Counted from the stretch's first letter, positions 17,081-25,735 are shown. The stretch is 64,000 bases of DNA from Arthrobacter citreus (GCF_038405225.1 NZ_CP151657.1:1364001-1428000), one strand, 5' to 3'. Translations and numbers: made by a program. The notes: generated from the sequence alone by a model not told the origin.

Positions 17081-18619
17081 ATGTCCCGCGCAAGGATCAG
17101 CATTGACCGCAATTTCACCATCGGAGAGGTTCCCCGGCGCCTGTTCGGCTCCTTCGTGGAACACATGGGCCGTTGCGTCTACACCGGAATCTACGAACCG
17201 GGCCACCCCGAAGCCGACGAGCAGGGCTACCGGCAGGATGTCCTGGGCCTGGTCCGTGAACTGGGAGCCACCGTTGTCCGCTACCCCGGCGGGAACTTTG
17301 TCTCCGGCTATAACTGGGAGGACGGCGTCGGGCCCATTGACCAGCGACCCACCCGGCTCGACGGCGCCTGGCACACGGTGGAGACCAATGCCTTTGGCCT
17401 GCATGAGTTTGTGGACTGGTCCCGCAAGGCCGGCGTCGAAATCATGGAGGCCATCAATCTGGGCACGCGCGGCGTTGATGCCGCACGCGAACTGGTGGAA
17501 TACGCCAACCACCCCGGAGGCACTTATCTCTCCGACCTTCGGGCCAAAAACGGGCACAAGGACCCCTTCAACATCAAGCTGTGGTGCCTGGGCAACGAGC
17601 TGGACGGGCCATGGCAGACCGGGCACAAGACGGCTGACGAGTACGGCCGTTTGGCCCAGGAAGCCGCCCGGGCCATGCGGTACGTCGATCCGGACCTCGA
17701 GCTCGTTGCCTGCGGCAGCTCCAGCTCCTCCATGCCAACCTTTGGCGCCTGGGAGCAGACCGTGCTCGGCCATGCCTACGACGAGGTGGACTACGTCTCG
17801 CTGCATGCCTACTACCAAGAGGACGAAGGTGATGCCGAGAGCTTCCTGGCCAGCGCAGTCGACATGGATTATTTCATTGAGTCAGTGGTCGCCACCGCAG
17901 ACGCCGTCAGGGCACGCGGCAAGCACAAGAAGTTCATCAACCTGTCCTTCGATGAGTGGAACGTCTGGTACCAGCGGGGGCTGGACACCGACGACCAGCC
18001 GGCCGCGGTGGCGCGCGCGGGCTGGCGCGAGCACCCCCGCGTCATCGAGGACAAGTACAACGTGACGGACGCCGTCGTCGTCGGGACCCTGCTGAACTCG
18101 CTGCTGCGCCACGGTGACCGGGTGAGCATTGCCAACCAGGCCCAGCTGGTGAACGTGATTGCCCCGATCATGGCTGAAGAGAACGGGCCGGCCTGGCGGC
18201 AGACCATCTTTCATCCGTTTGCCCGCATGGCTGCCCTGGCCAAGGGACGGATCATGCGCACGGCTGTGGATTCCGACAAATATGCCACCACGCGCTTCGG
18301 CGACGCTGACCTCGTGGACGTCAGTGTTACGTGGGACGAAGAAGCCGGAAAGGTTGCACTCTTCCTGGCCAACCGCGGCCTGGAGGAAGCGGCCGATGTG
18401 GAAGTTTCCCTCGGCGGATTCGACGCCGGCCAAGTCACCCGCTCCGAAGTCCTGCAGGTTCCCGAGGGCCGGGACCGCTTTGCCATCAACTCGCAGGCCG
18501 ACGGCGAGCAGGTGGGGTTGGCTCCCCTGTCCGGAGTAAAGGCAGTGGGCAGCGAACTGCGGCTCACCCTTCCCGCGCTGTCCTGGGCCGTTGTGGAAGT
18601 TGAAGTCAGCAAGGCCTAG
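17081..18619 (+). CDS. Alpha-N-arabinofuranosidase, GH51
   Basis: 512 residues, full length for GH51. It removes terminal alpha-L-arabinofuranosyl groups from arabino-oligosaccharides. Seen: FGSFVEHMGRCVYTGIYEP near the start, ATVVRYPGGNFVSGYNWEDG, acid/base Glu173 in WCLGNELDGPW and nucleophile Glu292 in NLSFDEWNVWY. No signal peptide, so it acts in the cytoplasm on imported oligosaccharides. CAAGGAG precedes the ATG. The leader of about 100 nt before it is unusually C-rich. The product arabinose would feed AraA, AraB and AraD at 49-53 kb. Confidence 0.95.
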   Translation: MSRARISIDRNFTIGEVPRRLFGSFVEHMGRCVYTGIYEPGHPEADEQGYRQDVLGLVRELGATVVRYPGGNFVSGYNWEDGVGPIDQRPTRLDGAWHTVETNAFGLHEFVDWSRKAGVEIMEAINLGTRGVDAARELVEYANHPGGTYLSDLRAKNGHKDPFNIKLWCLGNELDGPWQTGHKTADEYGRLAQEAARAMRYVDPDLELVACGSSSSSMPTFGAWEQTVLGHAYDEVDYVSLHAYYQEDEGDAESFLASAVDMDYFIESVVATADAVRARGKHKKFINLSFDEWNVWYQRGLDTDDQPAAVARAGWREHPRVIEDKYNVTDAVVVGTLLNSLLRHGDRVSIANQAQLVNVIAPIMAEENGPAWRQTIFHPFARMAALAKGRIMRTAVDSDKYATTRFGDADLVDVSVTWDEEAGKVALFLANRGLEEAADVEVSLGGFDAGQVTRSEVLQVPEGRDRFAINSQADGEQVGLAPLSGVKAVGSELRLTLPALSWAVVEVEVSKA

Positions 18620-18675
18620 GAATCCTCCGCCGGGTAGGGGCACCGGCGAGCGCCGGGCAAACCGGTGTCCAGACT

Positions 18676-18711
18676 GGAGCGCCATTCGAACGTTTGTTCG
18701 AATGGCGCTCC
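18676..18711. terminator. Bidirectional terminator, 16-bp perfect stem
   Basis: GGAGCGCCATTCGAAC, loop GTTT, GTTCGAATGGCGCTCC, followed by TTTCC. It sits between the convergent GH51 gene and the binding-protein gene, as expected for a two-way terminator. The core also happens to read TCGAAC-N4-GTTCGA, the LexA-box pattern (see findings). Confidence 0.88.
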
Positions 18712-18721
18712 TTTCCTAGTT

Positions 18722-20008
18722 TCAGGAGAGGTTGGTGTTCACCTCGCTGATGAATGCCTTCGCAGCCTCCTGTGCGGACAGCCGGCCGAACAGGACCTCA
18801 AAGAGCTGCCGGTCCAGGATCTTCAGTGTGTCGGAGGAACCGGGCGGAAGCGGGGCGGGAGGAGTGATGTCCAGGGCGGCCAGTCGGTCCAGATAGTCTG
18901 CCTCCTGCTGTTTCCCTTCATCCAGCAGTGGAAGCACCTGCGCCCGCACCTCCAGATTGGCCTGCATTCCGCGGTCCAGCTTGATCACCTTGGCCGCCTC
19001 CTCGTCATTGACCAGGAAGTCCAGCAGCCGCGCCGCCTCCTCCGGATGGTCGGACGCTGAACTGATCGCGTACTCCATCGAGGAGCGCAGCCATGCTCCC
19101 GGCTTCCCGGCTTCACCCGGAAGCTTCATCATCAGCAGCCCGTTGCCCGCATACGCATTCATTTGATTGCTCCATGAGATCTTCATGCCCTGGCGCCCCA
19201 CACCCATGAGAGTTTGCTCCGGTGAACCCGAGTTGATGTCCTCCACAGCAACGGAAGCCTCGGGAGACCCGCCGTTTTCCATGAGGTCAAGGTTCATTTC
19301 AAACCAGTCGGTGAGCGTGCCTTCGCTCATCGCCACCGACGACCCGTCCTTCGCATACAGTTCTTCCCCCTTCTGGCGGGCCCAGACTGCCAGGAATGAA
19401 TCGTTGGTCATGGGTGTCGTTCCATACGTGCCGGCCGGTGACTTTGCGGATATTTCAGCGGCAATTTCGCTGTAGTCCTCCCACGTCCACGTCTCGTCGT
19501 CGGGCAGGTCCACCCCGGCCGCTTCGAACACCACGGGGTCCACCACCATGCTCATGGCATTGACTCCGGCAGTCACCGTGTACTGGACACCGTCAATCTG
19601 GCCGAGCTCAACCGTTCCCTCGGCAAACCCGGAGGTATCAATGGTGCCGGACACCTCGGACAGGTCCAGCAGTGCTCCCCTGCTGGCGTATTCGGAGGGG
19701 TAGGAGCCGCTCATGGCGAACAGGTCGGGCGCATCCCCTCCCGCGGTCTGAGTAGCCATCTTGTCCCAGTAGCCGCCGAAGTCGGAGAAATCGGCATTTA
19801 CCTTGATGTCCGGGTTCTTTGCTTCGAAGGCTTCGATGACCTGCATGGTTTCACTCGCGCGGGTGTCGTTGCCCCACCAGGAAAACCGGATGGTTACCGG
19901 ACCCTCCTCCCCTTCGCCGCCGGAACCTGAGCTGCTGCAGCCGGTGGCCAGTAGTACGGCTGCGGCTGCAGCCCCCATCAAGCGTCGTAATTTGGAATGT
20001 TGAGTCAT
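18722..20008 (-). CDS. Sugar-binding lipoprotein without nearby permeases
   Basis: 428 residues, family 1 solute-binding protein with a Sec-type signal and lipobox ATGC, Cys24. It follows two glycosidase genes on the same strand (75 bp gap) and ends at the terminator. No permease or ATPase lies in this operon, so it must share a channel encoded elsewhere, possibly the neighbouring pair at 15-17 kb. Unlike the other two binding proteins its signal has no twin-arginine-like motif. Confidence 0.88.
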   Translation of the reverse strand: MTQHSKLRRLMGAAAAAVLLATGCSSSGSGGEGEEGPVTIRFSWWGNDTRASETMQVIEAFEAKNPDIKVNADFSDFGGYWDKMATQTAGGDAPDLFAMSGSYPSEYASRGALLDLSEVSGTIDTSGFAEGTVELGQIDGVQYTVTAGVNAMSMVVDPVVFEAAGVDLPDDETWTWEDYSEIAAEISAKSPAGTYGTTPMTNDSFLAVWARQKGEELYAKDGSSVAMSEGTLTDWFEMNLDLMENGGSPEASVAVEDINSGSPEQTLMGVGRQGMKISWSNQMNAYAGNGLLMMKLPGEAGKPGAWLRSSMEYAISSASDHPEEAARLLDFLVNDEEAAKVIKLDRGMQANLEVRAQVLPLLDEGKQQEADYLDRLAALDITPPAPLPPGSSDTLKILDRQLFEVLFGRLSAQEAAKAFISEVNTNLS

Positions 20009-20082
20009 GGAGTTCCCCGTTCAGTGAAGTGGAAGTGCAAGTGAAGTGTGGGCGGGTTTGTGGGGCGGGGTGCCGCGAAAAG

Positions 20083-22230
20083 TCAGGGCGCCGGTATCAG
20101 CCCCTCCCATTGGACGGTCCATGACTCGGGGAAACCGGGGGCATGGCCTGATGGACCGCCGTCCCAACCTGCCGCCATTAGCGCCACGGCGGCGAGCAAG
20201 CCGCCGTTGCCGGGAAGGTACACGGGAAGTGTGGAGGTCTGGCGGTTGTGCCCATTGGGGAGATGGGTGTTTTTCCCGACCGGCATCAGCAGGGAGTCCA
20301 CGGCGGTTTCTGGTTCGCCCAGACGGGCTGCCGTCATAGCGGCAACCGGATAGTCCCACCCCCAGGTACTCTTCCAATCCCAGTCACCAAGCACGTCATG
20401 CAGGGTGGCCCGCATGGTGGCGTGGTCAATAAGCTCGGTCGAGGGCAGGAACCCCAGTGCGCACAGCATGGAGGGGTGGTCCTCCCGAACGGTGAACGGT
20501 TCGACGTCCATGGCGGCATACACACCGTCCCTGACCATCGGTGCCGCCATCCCCGCAGCGACCTCCTCCCACAGCGGATCAGGCTCCCCGCCCATCCGGC
20601 GGATCCATTGGCCTGCGGCCCTGAGCGCCCATTGCCAATAGGCGAGCTCAAAGGTGGGGTTGCTGATCCGGGCGCGCAGTGACGCGTAGCTCTCCTGGGC
20701 CGGGATCAGGGGCGGACCGAGGTGGTAGCCCCCGTCAACGGGCACGGCGAAGCCTGCCATGAAATCTGCAGTGTCGCGGACAATCCCGGCATACCTGTCC
20801 AGCAGCTCCCGGGACGGCTGCGCGCGGTAAAGAAGTTCGGCCAGGTAGATGGGATGGGGCTGCTGCCAGACCAGGAACGGGCCAATGGTGCTCGGGCTCT
20901 CCCTGCCGTCCGGTGACACTTGCTTAGGCCATCTGGCGCCCGGGAAGCCCTGGCTTCGGGCCGTGGCGGTCGCGGACCCGCGGATGTCCTCATACCAGCC
21001 CATGCTCCGCTCCAACAGTTCCGGACGGTTCCACTGGGCAAAGTGGGCGCTGTGCCACCAGTGCATCTCCAGATGGAACCGGCCGCGCCAGGAGTTGCAC
21101 ACCAGCCCGGTCTCCTGGGGCGGTGTCATGCCCGAGCAGTTCACCTTGGTGAGGTACTGGGACAACACGATCCGTCGTTCAAGTTCCATGGCCCGCGGAT
21201 CCGGGGTCTCGGCAAGCTGCACTGCCGCTCCGGTCATCCAGAAGCGCTCCCAGCCCTGCCGTGAGGCGGCCATTGTGCCGGCCGCACCTGCCGGCTCCGG
21301 GTCCGCTCCGGCGTCCGTGCCACGGTGTCCTGCAGCGGGTATCCCTGCGGGGAGGAACAGGAAGGAGATTTCCAGCCTCTCGCCGGGAGTGCTGATGCGC
21401 AGCTCATGGTCCCCGGTGAGTTCGAGCGCAGCTTCGGCACTGGCAATCCGCACCCGGTATTCCGCCGCATCGAGGGTACGCTTCACAAGCCACCCGCCGT
21501 CTGTGCGCTCGACGAGCGTCCGATGGGCTCCGGGCTGTTCCCAGTCCGCCGCGTTGTGCCAGATCCCCGATCCGTAGGGAAAGGCGACGGTTAGGCCCAG
21601 GCCTCGGGCGAGCAGGGGCGAGCTAACGGTCAGGGACAGCTCGTCCCGGTCCGGATGGCATGCGGTTTCCACCGTGACCGGCTCGGCTGCGAGCGCAAAG
21701 GTGCTCGTTACTATTCCCGTCCACAGGTCCAGGCACTGCTCTGCGGCGCTCATTTCTGCTGGCTGTGGGGGCCGGGGGCCGGTGCCGTCGTCCAGGGACA
21801 GTGAGATGCGGCCGAGATCGAGCCGGTGGGGGTTGGCCCGCAGCCAGGCTTCGCCTCCGGTCAGCGCCTCACTGAACTCATCCTGCGTGCCGCCGTTGAG
21901 GTCAACGTAGCGCACCGGGCCCCGCGGGGAGCCGTATTCCACCAGGGAATCGGCAATGTCGGGGGTGTCTCCGGCTGGCGGGATGGAGTGCCAGCCCCAG
22001 GAGGACTGTGTTCCCAGGAGGGTTCCGGCATCCTTGTCACCGGGTTCTCCCACCGGATACTCATCCGGAAACGTCTGCATCCCGGTGAGGTCCAGGGTGA
22101 AGGCGATGTCTCCGTTGCCCACCGATGCGGGGCTGGTTGGATCCAGCCGGTCCTGGCGGACATTGTGGCGGCGCACCAGCTGCCTGCGGTTGATGGCCGG
22201 GGCATGCGCCCGTGATGCTTCGGGACTCAT
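20083..22230 (-). CDS. Large glycosidase, six-hairpin (alpha/alpha)6-like
   Basis: 715 residues. It begins with an N-terminal beta-sandwich-like region (RHNVRQDRLDPTSPASVGNGDIAFTLDLTG is family-like, split over residues 20-50) and continues into a helical barrel rich in Trp, with LEMHWWHSAHFAQWNRPELL (about residues 375-395) and WDWKSTWGWDYPVAA near residue 620. This layout fits six-hairpin glycosidases (GH65/GH95/GH142-like clan), but the exact family and sugar are not recognised. No signal peptide is seen. The start overlaps the GH43 stop (ATGA), so it acts together with that enzyme, probably in the cytoplasm. Confidence 0.7.
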   Translation of the reverse strand: MSPEASRAHAPAINRRQLVRRHNVRQDRLDPTSPASVGNGDIAFTLDLTGMQTFPDEYPVGEPGDKDAGTLLGTQSSWGWHSIPPAGDTPDIADSLVEYGSPRGPVRYVDLNGGTQDEFSEALTGGEAWLRANPHRLDLGRISLSLDDGTGPRPPQPAEMSAAEQCLDLWTGIVTSTFALAAEPVTVETACHPDRDELSLTVSSPLLARGLGLTVAFPYGSGIWHNAADWEQPGAHRTLVERTDGGWLVKRTLDAAEYRVRIASAEAALELTGDHELRISTPGERLEISFLFLPAGIPAAGHRGTDAGADPEPAGAAGTMAASRQGWERFWMTGAAVQLAETPDPRAMELERRIVLSQYLTKVNCSGMTPPQETGLVCNSWRGRFHLEMHWWHSAHFAQWNRPELLERSMGWYEDIRGSATATARSQGFPGARWPKQVSPDGRESPSTIGPFLVWQQPHPIYLAELLYRAQPSRELLDRYAGIVRDTADFMAGFAVPVDGGYHLGPPLIPAQESYASLRARISNPTFELAYWQWALRAAGQWIRRMGGEPDPLWEEVAAGMAAPMVRDGVYAAMDVEPFTVREDHPSMLCALGFLPSTELIDHATMRATLHDVLGDWDWKSTWGWDYPVAAMTAARLGEPETAVDSLLMPVGKNTHLPNGHNRQTSTLPVYLPGNGGLLAAVALMAAGWDGGPSGHAPGFPESWTVQWEGLIPAP

Positions 22231-23114
22231 GTGAACTGCCCGGCTGGAAGCGGCTGCAGAACGGCGCGCTCATCCGGCGTCCGGTTGGGGTGATGGAGGG
22301 TAAGGACAGGAGTCCCGTCAAACGTATCGAAAATCATGCCGTGCCCGCCGTCCTCGGGCCACACCGGATCGGGGTCCTGTGTCCAGGGCCCCTCCACGCG
22401 CCCCGACTCGGAGCGGGCCACCCCCATCGCATAACCGCTGCTGCCCATGGCCGACCACACCATGAGCAGTTCCCCGGCCGCCGTCCGGCGCAGGAAGGGG
22501 CCGTCCGTCACGTAGGCGGGGAACTTCAGCGGCTCGCGGCGCTTCAGCGGAGTGCTCCATGACGCTTCGGAGGAACTGAACAGGAAAACGGGCGGACCGG
22601 TGACTGAGCGCAGATCCGGCGACAGGCGCTGGGCATACACGGCGCCGTCATGCACCTGGACCCATTCGTGGCAGTAGATCATCCACGGTGCGCCGTCGTC
22701 GTCCACGTGGAAGGTGCCGTCCAGGCACTGCCAGTTCGCCGGTGTTACCGCTCCCGGGGACCAGCGGATGTACGGGCCCTCGGGGCGTTCGGCTGCCAGC
22801 ACATACGTTCCGCGCATGGCGCCGGGAGCCTTGAAGGTCGCGAACATGTAGTACCGGCCAAGGTGGGCATGGACCTCCGGCGCCCAGAACTCCGTGTAGC
22901 CCAGGAAGGAATCATCCGGGCGGAAGGCGGGCAGCGGCCCCTCCCACTGGTTGAGGTCCACACTGCGGTAGCAGTCGAAGCCGGTGCCGGGGCCTGACCA
23001 GATGTCCGCGTCGGTGCTGCCGAAGAGGTAATAGGCCCCCTCCGCTGCCACGGGCAGGACAAACGGATCCCGGATCTGGATGTCAGTGAGCATGCTGGTA
23101 CTGCCGATGGCCAT
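22227..23114 (-). CDS. GH43-like five-bladed beta-propeller glycosidase
   Basis: 295 residues from the ATG at 23,114 (AGGAG 5 nt upstream; the longer frame of 356 residues would run through the promoter). Seen: IRDPFVL with the likely catalytic base Asp near residue 14, EFWAPEVHAHLGRYYMF, DGTFHVDDDGAPWMIYCHEW, and VTDGPFLRRTAAGELLMVWS. In many GH43 enzymes the third acidic residue is Glu; here the motif is TDGPF, as in one branch of the family. No signal peptide. It is the first gene of the operon GH43, large glycosidase, binding protein. Confidence 0.82.
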   Translation of the reverse strand: MAIGSTSMLTDIQIRDPFVLPVAAEGAYYLFGSTDADIWSGPGTGFDCYRSVDLNQWEGPLPAFRPDDSFLGYTEFWAPEVHAHLGRYYMFATFKAPGAMRGTYVLAAERPEGPYIRWSPGAVTPANWQCLDGTFHVDDDGAPWMIYCHEWVQVHDGAVYAQRLSPDLRSVTGPPVFLFSSSEASWSTPLKRREPLKFPAYVTDGPFLRRTAAGELLMVWSAMGSSGYAMGVARSESGRVEGPWTQDPDPVWPEDGGHGMIFDTFDGTPVLTLHHPNRTPDERAVLQPLPAGQFT

Positions 23115-23136
23115 GGTTCTCCTGGATTGACTGTGT

Positions 23137-23180
23137 GAAACCGCTTTCTGAAACGTATCAATGACGTACGTCACATTCAA
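23137..23180 (-). promoter_or_regulatory. Promoter of the GH43 operon with two operators
   Basis: Reading leftwards: -35 TTGAAT (23,180-23,175), 17 nt, -10 TACGTT (23,157-23,152). The spacer holds the perfect 12-bp palindrome TGACGTACGTCA (23,162-23,173), and just downstream of the -10 lies GAAAGCGGTTTC (23,148-23,137), a cre/LacI-like half-symmetric site. Two regulators may act here. No regulator gene is adjacent. Confidence 0.55.
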
Positions 23181-23256
23181 GTGCTCAGAAGGCCCGGATC
23201 TCGGCTGCAGGCAACCCGCAGGCGACTCCAGGAAAGGTGAGCGGCCGTCCTTCTGT

Positions 23257-23272
23257 TCGAACATGCGTTCGA
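23257..23272. promoter_or_regulatory. LexA-type SOS box TCGAACATGCGTTCGA
   Basis: It matches the actinobacterial LexA pattern TCGAAC-N4-GTTCGA at all twelve defined bases. It lies 98 bp before the alcohol dehydrogenase start codon and about 145 bp from the GH43 start on the other strand. A TTGACT (-35-like) is at 23,300-23,305, downstream of the box. Confidence 0.6.
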
Positions 23273-23369
23273 GATTCCGCCGCCGCAGCTTTGCCACCCT
23301 TGACTACCCGGAGCTGCGCGAGGCAGGGTAAACACAAATCATCAGCATGCTTGCTAAAAGGGGAAACCA

Positions 23370-24518
23370 ATGCGGTCAATGGTGTACCGCGGACCCTACA
23401 AGGTCCGCGTCGAAGAAAAAGACATTCCTCGGATTGAGCATCCGAATGACGCCATCGTGCGGGTTACAGCGGCGGCCATCTGCGGCTCCGACCTGCACCT
23501 CTATCACGGCATGATGCCGGACACCCGGGTCGGGACCACTTTTGGGCACGAGTTTGTCGGCGTGGTGCACGAAGTCGGTTCATCGGTGCAGAACCTGAGT
23601 GTGGGTGACCGGGTCATGGTGCCGTTCAACATCTACTGCGGATCCTGCTGGTTCTGCACCCGGGGCCTGTACTCCAACTGCCACAACGTCAACCCGAATG
23701 CCACAGCCGTGGGCGGCATCTACGGCTACTCCCACACCTGCGGCGGGTACGACGGCGGGCAGGCGGAGTTTGTCCGTGTTCCCTTTGCCGACGTCGGTCC
23801 CTCCATCATTCCGGACTGGATGGATGAGGAGGACGCAGTCCTGCTGACCGACGCCCTCGCCACCGGATACTTCGGCGCGCAGCTCGGTGACATCCGCGAG
23901 GGAGACACCGTCATCGTGTTCGGAGCGGGCCCCGTGGGGCTCTATGCTGCCGCTTCCTCCTGGCTGATGGGGGCGGGCCGGGTCATTGTGGTGGACCACT
24001 TGGACTACCGGCTGGAGAAAGCCAGGTCCTTTGCCCACGCAGAAACGTGGAACTTTGCCGAGTACGAGGACATTGTGGTGGAAATGAAAAAAACCACCGA
24101 CTATCTCGGGGCGGACGTTGCCATTGACGCGGCCGGGGCGGAGGCGGACGGGAGCTTTATCCAAAACGTCACGGCCGCGCAGCTCAAGCTGCAGGGCGGG
24201 TCCCCGGTGGCGCTGAACTGGGCCATTGATTCAGTCCGTAAAGCGGGAACCGTGTCGGTTGTGGGCGCGTACGGCCCCATCTTCAGCGCCGTGAAGTTTG
24301 GCGATGCCCTCAACAAGGGCCTGACGCTTCAAATGAACCAGTGTCCGGTCAAGCGCCAGTGGCCCCGGCTCTTTGAACACATCCGCAACGGCTACCTCAG
24401 GCCCAGCGACATCGTGACGCACCGGATCCCACTGGAGCACATCGCCGAGGGCTATCACATGTTCTCCGCCAAGCTCGATGACTGCATCAAAACCCTGGTC
24501 ATCCCCGAAGCGTCCTGA
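23370..24518 (+). CDS. Zinc-dependent alcohol dehydrogenase, formaldehyde-dehydrogenase-like
   Basis: 382 residues of the medium-chain dehydrogenase family. Catalytic zinc ligands sit in ICGSDLHLYHG and GHEFVGVVHEVG; the structural zinc loop has CGSCWFC plus a Cys at SNC; the Rossmann motif is VFGAGPVGLYAA (about residue 190). The extra residues and pattern match the glutathione-independent formaldehyde dehydrogenase/threonine dehydrogenase-like branch, of which many members have unknown substrates. AAAAGGGG precedes the ATG. It is followed after 57 bp by an unknown gene on the same strand, and a LexA-type box lies upstream, so a role under DNA-damage or aldehyde stress is possible. Confidence 0.88.
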   Translation: MRSMVYRGPYKVRVEEKDIPRIEHPNDAIVRVTAAAICGSDLHLYHGMMPDTRVGTTFGHEFVGVVHEVGSSVQNLSVGDRVMVPFNIYCGSCWFCTRGLYSNCHNVNPNATAVGGIYGYSHTCGGYDGGQAEFVRVPFADVGPSIIPDWMDEEDAVLLTDALATGYFGAQLGDIREGDTVIVFGAGPVGLYAAASSWLMGAGRVIVVDHLDYRLEKARSFAHAETWNFAEYEDIVVEMKKTTDYLGADVAIDAAGAEADGSFIQNVTAAQLKLQGGSPVALNWAIDSVRKAGTVSVVGAYGPIFSAVKFGDALNKGLTLQMNQCPVKRQWPRLFEHIRNGYLRPSDIVTHRIPLEHIAEGYHMFSAKLDDCIKTLVIPEAS

Positions 24519-24575
24519 AAACCCTCCCGGCAGCGTTCCGCAGCCGTTGTGAAAGCTGTGAAAGCGAGGAATACC

Positions 24576-25163
24576 ATGGCAGAAACACCCAGCACTCCCT
24601 ATGTGGCAGGAGTGCAAAAGCGCAGGTTCACCAATGAGGAACTGCGGGCGCGCATCCCCGGGTGGGGAGTGGATCTGGACCCCGCGGACAGGCCTTCCGT
24701 CCCAAAGATGCAGACTGATGTGGACACGGGCGCCCACTGGGATTTCCCGGAACGCCAGCAGCAGAAGCAGCCACGCGAGCATTCCATTGAGCATCAGTTC
24801 GTGACCCCGGTGTTCGGGACCTCGGTTCCGTTAAAGGGGGTGTCGGGAGCGATGCGCCGCTATGCCTACAAGTACAGCGAGGCCCGGGCGGCGCACTGGC
24901 TGATTTTGATCGCCGCGGACAGGGTCGACGCCGGCGGCAGCCACCTGCGTTCATTCCTCACCCTCCGGCCCGATAATCCGGTCACCGAAACCGGCGCCGT
25001 CACCGAGTTCACCCGACACGGCTTTTCCTCCCGGTTCGGCAGGAAGCGGGCAGACCTCAAGGAACAGGCGCTGGTGCCGGTGTTTGCCGCGGGGCCCTGG
25101 ATCCTGGCCGGAGGCGCCGTCTTCGCGGCGGTCCGCAGGCTTGTGCGGGCGGCCCGAACCTGA
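24576..25163 (+). CDS. Conserved-looking protein of unknown function with C-terminal membrane segment
   Basis: 195 residues from the ATG at 24,576 (GAGGA upstream). The first 80 residues are polar and Pro/Gln/Lys-rich (RFTNEELRARIPGWGVDLDP); the middle (RYAYKYSEARAAHWLILIAADRVDA) looks like a folded region; a hydrophobic stretch LVPVFAAGPWILAGGAVFAA near residues 165-185 probably spans or touches the membrane, followed by Arg-rich residues. I do not recognise a family. It forms a probable operon with the alcohol dehydrogenase and may be its membrane partner. That is inference from position only. Confidence 0.75.
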   Translation: MAETPSTPYVAGVQKRRFTNEELRARIPGWGVDLDPADRPSVPKMQTDVDTGAHWDFPERQQQKQPREHSIEHQFVTPVFGTSVPLKGVSGAMRRYAYKYSEARAAHWLILIAADRVDAGGSHLRSFLTLRPDNPVTETGAVTEFTRHGFSSRFGRKRADLKEQALVPVFAAGPWILAGGAVFAAVRRLVRAART

Positions 25164-25183
25164 GTGCTGCCCGCACGGGCGGA

Positions 25184-25735
25184 CTAGGCGGCCCGACCCA
25201 GATCCCGCAGCAGTTCCGCCCGCACCTGTGCCGGGTCCGCCCCCAGCCCCCGGAGCGTGTGCGCCGCCGTGCCGTTATTCCCCGCCAGCAGGCCCAGCAG
25301 GAGATGTTCCGGGCCAATGGTCTTTGCCCCCAGGGCCAGGGTCTCCCGCAGCGACTGCGTGAGCGCGTCCTTTGCCGGGGAGGTGAAGGGAATGTGCCCT
25401 CCGCCGCGGCCCTTGAATAATCCCCTGGCCCGCCGGGGCTGATCCAGGGCCCCGGGGCCGAAGCTTGCCTCCGCGCGCTCGCGGACGGCATCGAGGTCGA
25501 CGCCGATGGCCTCCAGCGCCTGCGCGTCCGCACTGCCGAGCCCCTGGGCGCGCCGGGCCACCGCCCCGCCGTCGATCCCGAGGCGGTTCAGGACCCGGAC
25601 GGCAGGGTTGTCACCGCTGGCCAGGACTCCAAGCAGGAGATGGTCCGCCGTGATTTCGCTGTCCCCCAGTAAGCGGGCCTGTTCCTGTGCCTCGATGATC
25701 ACGGTGCGGGCTGATTCCGAAAAGCGTTCAAACAT
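25184..25735 (-). CDS. Stand-alone Clp N-terminal domain protein
   Basis: 183 residues, two Clp_N repeats (first from FERFSESARTVIIEAQEQAR, second around HIPFTSPAKDALTQSLRETL and GPEHLLLGLLAGNNGTAA). In ClpA/ClpC these repeats bind adaptors or phospho-arginine substrates; here there is no ATPase module, so it may act as a substrate-recruiting or decoy protein for ClpC. The ATG at 25,735 is used because MFERFSESAR is the normal domain start. It overlaps the upstream HTH gene by 8 bp, a pairing that suggests one functional unit. Confidence 0.85.
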   Translation of the reverse strand: MFERFSESARTVIIEAQEQARLLGDSEITADHLLLGVLASGDNPAVRVLNRLGIDGGAVARRAQGLGSADAQALEAIGVDLDAVRERAEASFGPGALDQPRRARGLFKGRGGGHIPFTSPAKDALTQSLRETLALGAKTIGPEHLLLGLLAGNNGTAAHTLRGLGADPAQVRAELLRDLGRAA

